Positions 45,140 to 54,109 of a stretch of 64,000 nucleotides of DNA are shown here, piece after piece (the stretch's first letter is position 1; every line of letters starts with the position of its first letter). Source of the DNA: Thalassobius sp047123305 (GTDB taxonomy: Bacteria; Pseudomonadota; Alphaproteobacteria; Rhodobacterales; Rhodobacteraceae); NCBI RefSeq assembly GCF_047123305.1, contig NZ_CP138918.1, positions 4,030,001-4,094,000 of the forward strand, read 5' to 3'. The notes beneath the pieces were generated by a model that had not been told where the DNA came from, ran no database searches, and saw only the letters and a list, made by a program, of their open reading frames with translations. The position numbers and the translations under genes are program-made.

Positions 45140-45865
45140 TCAGCTGTTGCTGACCAACAGTTGCAGCACTGAAGGGTCCAGCGAGGTGCCAACCGACACG
45201 TCCTGGCCCGCCATTTCCGCCTTGGCTGAAATCACCGAGACCAGATAGGGGCGTTGGCCATGCTGCAGGGCAAAGACCGGCGCGCCTGAGGCCCCGAAAT
45301 CCACCTCGCAGTTCATCACCAGCGTGGCCTTTTTGCGAGCCACCACCTGACAGGGGTAGGCCATCTGCGGATCGTGGCGATTGCCAACGGTATAGGCGAT
45401 GACGCTGAGGATATCGCCCTTTTCCGGGCGGTCTTCAAAGGCCAGCGGCACCACCTGATCCGATGCGATGGGACTGGACAGACGCAACAGCGCCAGATCA
45501 TGGCCCACCTGGGCTGCGCCCTTCTGGGTGCGGTGGCGATATTGCGGATGGGCTGCGGCAGAGACCACGGCGCGTTCAGCCTTGGCTTTGCCATTTTGCA
45601 AACCTGCCTGGAAGGTGATGCGGTCCGCACGCACTTTTTTGCCAGTCATGGGGTTATAGAGGCAATGCGCCGCCGTCAGCACCAGATCCGGCGCCACCAA
45701 GGCACCCGTACACATGGTTTTGCCAGAAATGGTCAACCGCCCCACGGCTTCCCAGCCGGCGATGTTTTCAACACCGCGCCAGGTGCCATTGGCAGTGGCG
45801 GGTCCGGTTTTTGGCGCGATCCCCAGGGTCAGTGCCAAGGCAAGGCAAAATTTCGCTAGCCGCAT
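45140..45865 (-). CDS. Secreted trypsin-like serine protease
   Basis: 241-aa S1-type protease with a Sec signal peptide (about residues 1-26, ending PATA). The triad is His67 (LTAAHC), Asp123 (VGHDLALLRL) and Ser193 (DFGASGAPVF), the GxSGxP form of glutamyl endopeptidase-like or V8-like enzymes. It is convergent with the type I secretion operon, with 38 bp between the stops. Processing of the surface adhesin is a possible role, but only position suggests it. Unlike the two trypsin-like genes near 9-11 kb, this one is intact. Confidence 0.9.
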   Translation of the reverse strand: MRLAKFCLALALTLGIAPKTGPATANGTWRGVENIAGWEAVGRLTISGKTMCTGALVAPDLVLTAAHCLYNPMTGKKVRADRITFQAGLQNGKAKAERAVVSAAAHPQYRHRTQKGAAQVGHDLALLRLSSPIASDQVVPLAFEDRPEKGDILSVIAYTVGNRHDPQMAYPCQVVARKKATLVMNCEVDFGASGAPVFALQHGQRPYLVSVISAKAEMAGQDVSVGTSLDPSVLQLLVSNS

Positions 45866-46140
45866 GTTCTCTCCTACTCTCTTGGCTTCACTCAGCCCGC
45901 GCCAGATGGCGAGAATGGGGCCACAGTTGCGTCATTTCGCGACGCTGACGGCCCTTGGCCCCGCCGCGGCCACAAAGCGCCACATTGCTGCCGCGATGCC
46001 CCGTGAATGCGGCACAAGGGACCGCCCTTGCCTCCTTAACGGCGCAATTCACCTGGATGTGACCCCTTGGCTGGCTGACTTTCCGATGCAGGCCGTTAGG
46101 ATCAGCGGCAAGAATGTGAATTTCGTTAAGGAAGCGCCCG

Positions 46141-47524
46141 ATGCCCCTCACCCGCCGTCAGTTTGTCACCCGGTCCGCAATGGCCTCTGCGCTTCTGGGC
46201 CAGGGGCTGCCCAGTTTTGCAAAGGCTGATCTAACCGAAATCACGGCGCGCAGCGGCAAGGTGCAACTGGCCCCCGCCGATTATCCCATGACCGAAGTCT
46301 GGGGCTACGACGGTCTGGCCCCCGGACCTGTCTTGCGGTTCCAGCAGGGCGAAAGGTTGCAGCGCAGGCTGGTTAATGCGCTGGAGCAGCCCACCAGCAT
46401 CCACTGGCATGGGATCCGGATCGACAATGCAATGGATGGGGTGCCGGGGTTGACACAGGCGGCGGTGCCGCCCGGGGGCCACTTTGATTATGACTTCGCA
46501 CTGCCCGATGCAGGTAGCTACTGGTATCACGCCCATTGGGCCAGCCCGGAACAGGTCGGGCGCGGGCTACACGGTGCCTTGATCGTGGAAGAGGACGAAG
46601 CGCCAGAGGTCGACCGTGACGAGGTTCTGGTGCTGGACGACTGGCGGCTTAACCCCGAGGATGCCCAGATCATGGCGGATTTCGACAACCGCCATGACCT
46701 GAGCCACGCAGGCCGCTATGGCAACATCAGCCACCTGCAACGGGCAATATGATGCGGTGATGCCGGTGAAACGCAACGAGCGGCTGCGGCTGCGTCTGAT
46801 GAATGTCGCCAACGCACGGATCTTTACGCTGGCGCTGCAGGACCTTGAGGGCTGGGTGATGGCGCTGGACGGGATGCCCCTGGCCCAACCAGAAGTGGCT
46901 GGAACCCTGACCCTAGCCCCCGGCCAGCGCGTCGATCTGATTGTGGATGTGACCGCCGAAGAAGAGGCGCTACTGGTGCGGACCGAACCCAATGGCGAAG
47001 GCTGGGTGCAGGTGGCCTTTCCTGTGCGGGGACAGGCAACTGCTACACGACGCCCTGCCCCCATTGCCCTGCCACCAAACCCGAACATGGCAACAAGCGG
47101 GCTGAACGACGCGCGGCCGGTGGAATTGTTGATGGAAGGCGGTGCAATGGGCGGCATGGCCGGAGCAACCTATCAGGGACAGGCACTGGGCATGCGTGAA
47201 CTGGTGCAACAGGGGCAGTTCTGGGCCTTCAACGGCACCTCTGGGCGGACCGATTCACCGTTGACACGCGCCTCTCTGGGGGAGGCTGTGAAGGTGCGGA
47301 TCAACAATCAAACTGCCTTTGCCCATGCAATGCATCTGCATGGGATGCATTTCCGCGAAGTGCTGGCAACGGGCTATGGCCCGATGCGGGACACGCTGTT
47401 GGTTGAGCGCGGTGAGATCCGCGAGGTTGCCTTTGTTGCCGACAACCCCGGCAAATGGCTGTTCCATTGCCATATGCTGGGCCATGCGGCTTCGGGCATG
47501 AGCAGTTGGATCGACGTCGGCTAG
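46141..47524 (+). pseudogene. Tat-exported multicopper oxidase, frameshifted in the middle
   Basis: Two frames together give one multicopper oxidase of about 460 aa. The first (46141-46752) starts with a Tat signal (LTRRQFVTRSAMASALLG) and has copper motifs HWHGIR and HAHWA. The second (from about 46718 to 47524) has the type 1/3 motifs HAMHLHGMHF and HCHMLGHAASGM. Removing one base near 46729 (for example the A before GCC) joins them as GNIATCNGQY. The cupredoxin domains would oxidise a metal ion or phenolic substrate. All copper ligands remain recognisable, so the break may be recent or a sequencing error. If real, the protein would lose its last copper sites. Confidence 0.85.
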
Positions 47525-47533
47525 GGCTGTCAA

Positions 47534-48571
47534 TCAGGGCGAGGCTTTGGGGCCAAAGGTGGCGCGCCATTGGCTGATAAACCGGGTACGCCGCTGCTGA
47601 TCCAGCGCAATCAGCAGGGTTGGATCAATCCCGATGCCTCGAGAGGCGCTGACCTCACCGCTGCCCTCATCCCAAAGACCGATCTTTTCCAAAGCTGCGC
47701 GCCCCTGCGCCGACAGGAAAAAGTCCAGCAGACGGCCCGCTTCGGGTTTGCTGGGAGCGGTGCGCGGGATCAGGAATGCGCGGGACAGGTAGAGGGTATA
47801 GTCTTCGGGCCGCACAATTGCGAGGTTGTCGAGCCCCACAGTGCCCGCATAAGAGCCCAGCACATTGTAGGCCATGTGATACCGGCCGGAACTGACACCT
47901 TCGATAATCGTGGCCGAACAACAGGTTGCCACCGCATCCACCCGCGCGAAACCTTCCAGCATCGCACCAAAGGTCGACGCTTCCAGTGAATCAGAAAAGG
48001 CAAACAGATAGCCCAGCCCCGAGGCTTCGATGTCATAGGTGGCGATCTTGCCGGTGTGCGGCGTGTCCCGGCGCATCAGATCCAACAGGCCGAACCGGCT
48101 GCGGGGCACATCTTCCTCGGCGACACGTTCGGTGTTGTAGACAATCACCGCCGCCTCTCGGGTGACGCCCCAGACCTCATTGCGCCAGATGAGATCCGCG
48201 GGCAGCGCCTCTGTCAGTGAGGAACTGTAAGGCGTGGCGCAATGGGCGTTCACCAGATCCACCATCTGATGCACCCCCGAGGACAGGACAGCGTCCGCCC
48301 TGCTTTCGCCATCGGCGCATTCCAGCTGCGACAGGAAATAGAGATCGTTGGACCCCCATTGTTCGTAGAGAACCGAAATATCGGGATTTTCCCGCACAAA
48401 CAGTTCCATCGCGGGCCGCAGCACGGCGATATCTGTGGTCGAGCGCAGCACGATCTGGCGCGCCTCTGGCAGGCCAAACTCCATCACTGCCTCTTGCGCC
48501 GTAACGGGAGCTGCCAGCGGTGCAGAGAGCATTGCCCCAATCACGGCACATGATTTCAGCAAACCCCTCAT
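47534..48571 (-). CDS. Extracellular solute-binding protein, sensor-associated
   Basis: 345-aa periplasmic binding protein of the iron(III)/2-aminoethylphosphonate-like class. The signal peptide covers residues 1 to about 25 (AAPVTAQ). Typical segments: IVLRSTTDIAVLRPAMELFVREN, ADAVLSSGVHQMVDLVNAH, GLGYLFAFSD and RAFLIPRTAPSKPEAGRLLDFFLS. No permease or ATPase gene is adjacent; instead its ATG overlaps (ATGA) the end of a sensor kinase gene in one operon. By analogy with PgtC of the Pgt phosphoglycerate system, it probably presents a ligand to the kinase rather than serving transport. Confidence 0.88.
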   Translation of the reverse strand: MRGLLKSCAVIGAMLSAPLAAPVTAQEAVMEFGLPEARQIVLRSTTDIAVLRPAMELFVRENPDISVLYEQWGSNDLYFLSQLECADGESRADAVLSSGVHQMVDLVNAHCATPYSSSLTEALPADLIWRNEVWGVTREAAVIVYNTERVAEEDVPRSRFGLLDLMRRDTPHTGKIATYDIEASGLGYLFAFSDSLEASTFGAMLEGFARVDAVATCCSATIIEGVSSGRYHMAYNVLGSYAGTVGLDNLAIVRPEDYTLYLSRAFLIPRTAPSKPEAGRLLDFFLSAQGRAALEKIGLWDEGSGEVSASRGIGIDPTLLIALDQQRRTRFISQWRATFGPKASP

Positions 48572-49974
48572 ACGTCTTCCTCCTGCGGCAAATACAGGCT
48601 GACCCGGAAGCCATTTTCCCCTGCCCCCATGGTCACGCGCCCTTCAAAGGCTTCGGCCACCGCCTGCACAATGGACAGACCCAGACCGGCGCTTTTCCCT
48701 TTGGAGGCAGCGTTGCGTTCAAACCGTTTGCCCATGCGCGAAAGCACCTCTTTGCTGGGGCCAGACCCGGCGTCTTCGACCCAGATCACCGCGTCATTGT
48801 CCACCCGTTCCGCCCCGATCCGCATCGGCGCAATGCCGTGGCGCAGAGCGTTGTTGAACATGTTGCGCACCGCCTCTGTCAGCGACATTTCATCCGCCAA
48901 AACCACTACCGGATCCGGCCCGATGACCAGTTCCACCTCACTGCCCGGCATCAGAAGTTCGTGGTCGCCTGCCTCAAAGACTTCAAGCGCAATGTCGCGC
49001 AGATCCACCGGATTGCGCGGGGCGCTGTCGGTGCGGTGAATGACCAGGGCACGGCTCAGCATCTGGTCCAGCAAGGCGCCAAGCGACTGACTGCGGCGGG
49101 ACAGCCGGTCCAGCATCTGGGCGCGTGTTTTCGGGTCATCTTCTTCTATGGCCAGTTCCACCTGCGCCCGAATGGCCGCCACCGGGGTGCGCAGCTGATG
49201 CGCCGTATCGGAGATCAGGTTGCGCATCGCCCCCACCTGCCGGTCCAACCGCCACATAAAGCGGTTCATCGCGCGGATCATACCAGCAATTTCGGCGGGC
49301 ACCGCACTGTCCATCGGGGTCAGGTCGTAGGGATCGCGATCCAGCAGCCCCTCGGCCAATTGGTTCAGCGGCCGCATGGCAGAGCGGATCACCAGAAGCG
49401 CCAGGATCATCAGGGCCGCACCGGCCAGAACAGCCACCAGCAGCGCGTTGCGGGTCAGGCTCAGCGCCATGTCGTTGCGCGCCCTTTGGGTTTGGCCCAC
49501 GGTGACATAGACCTCCCCGGCAAAATCGCGTTCGGCAAAGGGGCGGGACACGGTGACAAAGCGACCAATTTCTCCCTGCATTTCGGCCTCAAAGAACATC
49601 GGACCACGGTCACGGCGTGCAGTTCCCTCCCCCAGCGGCAGGGTGATAAAATCATGGCCCGTCAGAAGGGTCCCGTCGGGGCCGTAGACCGCATAGGCGA
49701 TCCGGTCTTCCGGGGCGAGGGCAAGCAGCTGAAACGCTGTTACCGGCAGCTGGGCCACCGGTGCGCCATCCGCAATTGACACGGAATCCGCAATGTCACT
49801 TGCCGCGCCAAGGAGCAGCCTGTCATAGGCTTCGCGGGCCGCCTGACGGCCATAGGCGAAAGAGGCAAAGGCCACCGCGATGCCCCCCACCAGCAACAGC
49901 GACAGCACCCCGATCACAAGACGGGACGACAGCGAACGCAGCGCCGCCTTGTCAACGGGGCGGCTACGGGCCAT
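48568..49974 (-). CDS. Sensor histidine kinase (TctE-like)
   Basis: 468-aa membrane kinase. Two helices (about 20-42 and 175-197) flank a periplasmic sensor region. A HAMP segment follows (about 198-250). The phospho-accepting His259 lies in DTAHQLRTPVAAI, typical of the TctE group. The ATPase domain has NMFNNALRHG (N-box), VIWVEDAGSG (G1), and GLGLSIVQAV (G2). It overlaps the regulator gene by 11 bp and the binding-protein gene by 4 bp. With its regulator and the nearby TctC-type receptor it probably controls uptake of a tricarboxylate-like acid. Confidence 0.93.
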   Translation of the reverse strand: MARSRPVDKAALRSLSSRLVIGVLSLLLVGGIAVAFASFAYGRQAAREAYDRLLLGAASDIADSVSIADGAPVAQLPVTAFQLLALAPEDRIAYAVYGPDGTLLTGHDFITLPLGEGTARRDRGPMFFEAEMQGEIGRFVTVSRPFAERDFAGEVYVTVGQTQRARNDMALSLTRNALLVAVLAGAALMILALLVIRSAMRPLNQLAEGLLDRDPYDLTPMDSAVPAEIAGMIRAMNRFMWRLDRQVGAMRNLISDTAHQLRTPVAAIRAQVELAIEEDDPKTRAQMLDRLSRRSQSLGALLDQMLSRALVIHRTDSAPRNPVDLRDIALEVFEAGDHELLMPGSEVELVIGPDPVVVLADEMSLTEAVRNMFNNALRHGIAPMRIGAERVDNDAVIWVEDAGSGPSKEVLSRMGKRFERNAASKGKSAGLGLSIVQAVAEAFEGRVTMGAGENGFRVSLYLPQEEDV

Positions 49975-50632
49975 CGATCCGGTATCCCATTCCCCGCTGG
50001 GTCACGATCGCCACGTCAGATCCCGCCAGTTTCTTGCGCAATCGGGCGATGTACAACTCGATCGCATTGACCCCCACGTCCGCATCTTCGAAAGCAAAGA
50101 GGCTGTCATACAGCCGCTCTTTGCTGATCACCTGCCCCGCATTGCGCATCAGCGCGCCCAGAAGAGTGGCTTCGCGGCGGGTAAGCTCCAGCGCATCAGG
50201 GCCGAGAGTGGCGGTCAGGTTGGCCGGCGAATAGGTTAGCGAGCCCAGATTAAGTGCTTCGGTTTTCTGGTCCGTCTCGCGGCGCAACAGCGCCCGCAGC
50301 CTGGCCTCCAGCTCGCGTTGGTCAAAAGGTTTCACCAGATAGTCATCGGCACCAAGATCCAGTGCGGACACCCGGTCATCCACCGAAAACAACGCCGTCA
50401 GCATCAGCACCGGCGTTCCAACCCCGCGCCGCCTCAGCGCGCCCAACAATTCCGTCCCCGAGCCGTCCGGCAGGTTGATATCCAGGATAATCGCATCGTA
50501 GCGCTGCACCGCCAGAAAGTCCTCGGCCGCCTCCACCGTTTCGGCCAGATCACAGGCCATGCCGACCCGCCCAAGGCGAATGGCGACGGCTTCGGCCATG
50601 TCGGTGGCATCCTCGACAATCAAGATGCGCAT
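49964..50632 (-). CDS. OmpR-family response regulator (TctD-like)
   Basis: 222-aa two-component regulator. The receiver domain (1 to about 115) has acidic residues VEDAT, phospho-acceptor Asp51 (AIILDINLPDG) and Lys in YLVKPF. The OmpR/PhoB winged helix (about 125-220) includes ELTRREATLLGALMRNAGQ and VGVNAIELYIARLRKKLAG. First gene of the kinase/binding-protein operon, divergent from the TctC-type gene with a 191-bp shared promoter region. It likely activates that gene and possibly its own operon. Confidence 0.94.
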   Translation of the reverse strand: MRILIVEDATDMAEAVAIRLGRVGMACDLAETVEAAEDFLAVQRYDAIILDINLPDGSGTELLGALRRRGVGTPVLMLTALFSVDDRVSALDLGADDYLVKPFDQRELEARLRALLRRETDQKTEALNLGSLTYSPANLTATLGPDALELTRREATLLGALMRNAGQVISKERLYDSLFAFEDADVGVNAIELYIARLRKKLAGSDVAIVTQRGMGYRIDGP

Positions 50633-50823
50633 CAGATGATTCTCTCCGTAAGATGTTGATCCAAAATGATATACCTCGCTGACAGGTTAACGACAGGCTT
50701 TGGCGGTAGCTATTGTTCATATCGCCAGATTCGGTTTGTGCAAACTCTTGCCTCCCCGTTGCGGCGGTCTGTGACCCTGCCTGTCGGCGGGGTGTTTACG
50801 AGTAACTGGAGGAGCATGTTACC

Positions 50824-51822
50824 ATGACCAAGGCAAAGAGCCTGACATTAAAACCCACCCTTGGCGCCACCCTGATCGGCGCTGCAACATTTGCGACGAT
50901 GACGCTGGCCTACACCCCGTCCTCGCCCGAATGTATCGCCCCTGCCAACGCAGGTGGCGGCTGGGATTTCACCTGCCGTGCGGTGGGGAAATCATTGGAA
51001 GATCAGGGACTGATTGATACACCAATGGCTGTCGAAAACATGCCCGGCGGCGGCGGCGGTCTGGCCTTTGGCGAGGTGGCCGCGAACCGCGGTTCCGATA
51101 GCGATCTGATCGTTGCGGCCTCCTCGGCGACGGCAACCCGTCTGGCACAGGGTGCCTATCCGGGCCACAGCATGGATCAGGTCCGCTGGCTCAGCGCAAT
51201 TGGCGCGGATTACGGCGTGATCGCCGTTGCAGCCGACAGCGAGATTAAGAACCTGCCCGAACTGCTGGACATGATCAAAGCCGATCCTGCCGCGGTGAAA
51301 GTCGGCGGCGGCTCCTCGGCCGGTGGCTGGGATCACCTGAAGGTTCTGATTGCTCTGTTTGCCCACGGCATGATGGATGTGGCCGACGTTCAATACGAAG
51401 CCTTTGATGGCGGCGGCGAAGCGGTAGACCAGCTGCTGGCGGGCGAAGTCATTGCCTTCACTGGTGATGTGTCCGAAGCCAAACGCTTTGTGGATCAAGG
51501 CGACATCCGGGTGCTGGCCATCCTGTCGCATGAACGCCTGCCCGGTGAGTTTGCTGATTTCCCCACCGCCAAAGAGCAAGGTGTGGACGCTGTCGGTGCC
51601 AACTGGCGCGGGTTCTACGCCCCGGCAGGCATGAGCGACGAAGCCTATAACGCCTGGGTTGCCAAAATCTCGGACATGTATGCCTCGGACGCCTGGAAAG
51701 AGGTGATGGCCGCCAACGGTCTGGCTCCGCTGGAACTGCAGGGGGCTGACTTTGAAGAGTTCGTGGCCGAGTCCGTCGACCAGATCCAGACCATTTCGCA
51801 GATGATTGGCATCATCGACTAA
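50824..51822 (+). CDS. Tripartite tricarboxylate transporter-type substrate-binding protein (TctC-like)
   Basis: 332-aa periplasmic receptor of the TctC (BUG) family. A signal peptide covers about residues 1-30. CIAPANAGGGWDFTCRAVGKSL and VENMPGGGGGLAFGEVA carry the glycine-rich loop that binds carboxylates in this family. A GGAG ribosome site is seen before the start (ATG at 50824). It is divergent from the TctD/TctE-like genes, which suggests regulation by them. No tctB or tctA membrane genes follow; the next gene is a regulator 670 bp downstream, so this receptor is an orphan here. Confidence 0.92.
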   Translation: MTKAKSLTLKPTLGATLIGAATFATMTLAYTPSSPECIAPANAGGGWDFTCRAVGKSLEDQGLIDTPMAVENMPGGGGGLAFGEVAANRGSDSDLIVAASSATATRLAQGAYPGHSMDQVRWLSAIGADYGVIAVAADSEIKNLPELLDMIKADPAAVKVGGGSSAGGWDHLKVLIALFAHGMMDVADVQYEAFDGGGEAVDQLLAGEVIAFTGDVSEAKRFVDQGDIRVLAILSHERLPGEFADFPTAKEQGVDAVGANWRGFYAPAGMSDEAYNAWVAKISDMYASDAWKEVMAANGLAPLELQGADFEEFVAESVDQIQTISQMIGIID

Positions 51823-51832
51823 CCAAACACCC

Positions 51833-51863
51833 GATGCGGGGGGCCAAAGCCAGTCCCCGCATC
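51833..51863 (+). terminator. Hairpin after the TctC-like gene
   Basis: Nine-bp stem GATGCGGGG (51833-51841) and CCCCGCATC (51855-51863), 10 bp after the stop. There is no T-run, so it may protect the 3' end or attenuate rather than terminate. Confidence 0.55.
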
Positions 51864-52495
51864 CCGACGCCCCAAAGGGCAAAGGAGCAAACCAAGACGC
51901 ACCGCGCGCATTTACCAGCTGCACAATGGCCTGCACGACTTCAGCAACTCTCCGCAGCCAGCGCGCGTTTCGTCACCCATTTGTCCCGTCGCCTCATCAG
52001 CCTTCCGTATTCAGGCTGGTAAGACAGGCACACGCGACAAAAGCGGCGCCGTTCCCGGCAGACGGCGCCTTGGCCGGGGTGGGTAACCTCCCTTCCCCAC
52101 CCCGGCCCACCTTGAACAGATAAAACAATTTGAACATTTGGATTTACCGCACCGATACAAGCTTCAGGCAAGCTTGCAACGCTCGGCTTTTGCTGCACGT
52201 TGAAGGTTGGACGGGCCAGATGTGAGACGTGAAGACCAAGAAAAACAAGACGGAAGAGCACGCGGAAACAACGCACAGCAAAACGTGGCCCAATCCCGGA
52301 TTGGCCCTACGTCCGGAGACCGAAATGCTACTCGATGGCCACACTGATGAACTTCCTGTTGAGAAACAACCATTTCCGGGCATTGAAATGCAACGCGAAC
52401 CACGGCTAAGCTATCCGAAAGACAAGACGTTCGGCGCGCAGCCCCACTCACTCCAGCGTGCCGTCCCCAAGAAAGACCGCCAGACCGAGGCCGAA
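51864..52495. other. Region without a supported gene; strong hairpins at 52045-52107
   Basis: About 630 bp where tctB/tctA would be expected. Two stem-loops follow each other: GGCGCCGT/ACGGCGCC (52045-52069) and the 12-bp stem GGCCGGGGTGGG/CCCACCCCGGCC (52072-52107). From 52229 an open frame runs into the IclR gene, but its composition does not look coding until about 52496. Confidence 0.55.
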
Positions 52496-54085
52496 ATGAC
52501 CGACCCGGAACGGGCTACGCCCGTCAGCGACTCCAATTTAGCGGACCCGATCGGGTGCGCTCTTCATGTATTAACCACCCTTCGGCTGAAACCTGAAGGG
52601 CTGCGTCGTGATGAACTGCAGGACCGGATCGACACCAGCCCTGAAGTGTTGGACAAAACGCTTGAGCGCATGATGGCGCAGGACGCGCTGCGCTATGAGA
52701 AAGCCACCAAAACCTATCAGCTGAGCTTCTCGGTTCTGCAGAGCGTGCTGGACATGCTGCGCACGCGCAACCTGGCACTGGTTGCCCAGCCCGAGCTGGG
52801 CCAACTGCGCGACCTGTCTGGCGAAACCGCCGTGATCGCCGTGGACGATGGCAAACAGTCCCTGAACATGGGCCATGCCCTCAGCAACCATCCAATCCGG
52901 ATGGGCGATCGTCTGGGATCCACCTACCCCTATCATTGCTCCAGCACTGGCAAGGTTTTCGCCGCCTATTTCCCACAGGACCGCTTGCGCACGTTTTTGA
53001 ACGAACCGCTGCCGGCGCGCACAGCGCACACAATCCAGAACCGGACCGAGCTGGAACATGAGTTGAACGAGACCCGTCGCCGTGGGTACGCCATCACCAA
53101 TGAAGAGCTGGTCGAGGGCCGCCGCGCCATTGCCGCGCCGATCTTTGACGGCAGCGGCACCGTGGTGGGCGCCATCGCGCTATCGGGCCCGTCCTTCCGG
53201 GTCACCCCCGCCCGCGTGCCTGCCTTGATCGAAGCAGTGAAGGCCGCTGCCCGTCGGATCACCGAACGGCTGACCCGCGCAGATCTGACCCCGGTGAACC
53301 CGCCACGGATCACCTGCCTTAGCCCGACGCCGGTGCGCGAAGTCAGCTCGCCCAAATGGTCGAAAGAGCGCCGCGCCTTTATCTGGCTTGATCTGGAGGC
53401 CAATGCGATCTGGTCCGCCAATGAAGGCGAAGCGCCGAAAATCCTGCGCAAATTCGACACCCCGATCAAAACGCTGGTGAACACCTCCGGCGATCAGATC
53501 GTGGCCCTGACCGAAAGCAAACTGATCAACCTATCGACCGGCAAAACCAGCCTGTTGGATACCTCGATCCAATCCGCGGTGCCAGGCACGGCCAATGACA
53601 TCTGGGCGGTTGCGGACCGGCATGGTGAAAAGGTGCTGGTCAACATCACCCTCGACGGGCAGTCCAGCGACCATGCCGTGCTGCCACGTGGCATCGGCTG
53701 CATGGCCTATTGTGCCGTAACCGGTTCGATCTATTTGGGTTTCCCAGAACAGGGTGTGATTCAGTCCTACAACCTGATAACCCGCCATCTGAAACAGATC
53801 TGCCAGTTCTCAAAAGCCACCGGTCGTCCCTGTGCTTTGGCAATTGACGCCAAGTGGAACCTCTGGGTGGCCTTTGCGGATGGCTGGGGCATGGCCAAAC
53901 TGAACCTGAACGGCCAGATCCTCGCCCGCTACAACCTGCCGATCCCGCAGCCGACGGGTCTGCACTTTGGCGGGCCTGAGATGAAGACGCTGATGGTGAC
54001 CTCTCATCGGGCTGGCCTTGGGGAGGAAGTGTTGGAGAACGCCCCCCTGAGCGGGCAGGCGTTCTGCATTCATTTCAACGACTGA
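52496..54085 (+). CDS. IclR-family regulator fused to an SMP-30/beta-propeller-like domain
   Basis: 529-aa protein in two parts. Residues about 15-270 form an IclR regulator: winged helix GLRRDELQDRIDTSPEVLDKTLERMM and the ligand domain with GSTYPYHCSSTGKVFAAYF and GYAITNEELVEGRRAIAAPIF. From about residue 285 to the end is a C-terminal domain resembling SMP-30/gluconolactonase-type beta-propellers (RAFIWLDLEANAIW, ALAIDAKWNLWVAFADGWGM, LPIPQPTGLHFGG). The latter segments correspond to the IDxxGNLWVA and PTNxxFGG blocks of that family. The ATG at 52496 is preferred; an in-frame GTG at 52229 would add 89 low-complexity residues. Its target may be the neighbouring transport genes. Confidence 0.85.
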   Translation: MTDPERATPVSDSNLADPIGCALHVLTTLRLKPEGLRRDELQDRIDTSPEVLDKTLERMMAQDALRYEKATKTYQLSFSVLQSVLDMLRTRNLALVAQPELGQLRDLSGETAVIAVDDGKQSLNMGHALSNHPIRMGDRLGSTYPYHCSSTGKVFAAYFPQDRLRTFLNEPLPARTAHTIQNRTELEHELNETRRRGYAITNEELVEGRRAIAAPIFDGSGTVVGAIALSGPSFRVTPARVPALIEAVKAAARRITERLTRADLTPVNPPRITCLSPTPVREVSSPKWSKERRAFIWLDLEANAIWSANEGEAPKILRKFDTPIKTLVNTSGDQIVALTESKLINLSTGKTSLLDTSIQSAVPGTANDIWAVADRHGEKVLVNITLDGQSSDHAVLPRGIGCMAYCAVTGSIYLGFPEQGVIQSYNLITRHLKQICQFSKATGRPCALAIDAKWNLWVAFADGWGMAKLNLNGQILARYNLPIPQPTGLHFGGPEMKTLMVTSHRAGLGEEVLENAPLSGQAFCIHFND

Positions 54086-54109
54086 GCGTCCTGGTTTTGG
54101 CCGCCTGGC

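Noticed and set aside
52229..52495. N-terminal extension of the IclR fusion from a GTG
   Set aside because: The 89 extra residues are low-complexity and charged, and the family domain starts after 52496.
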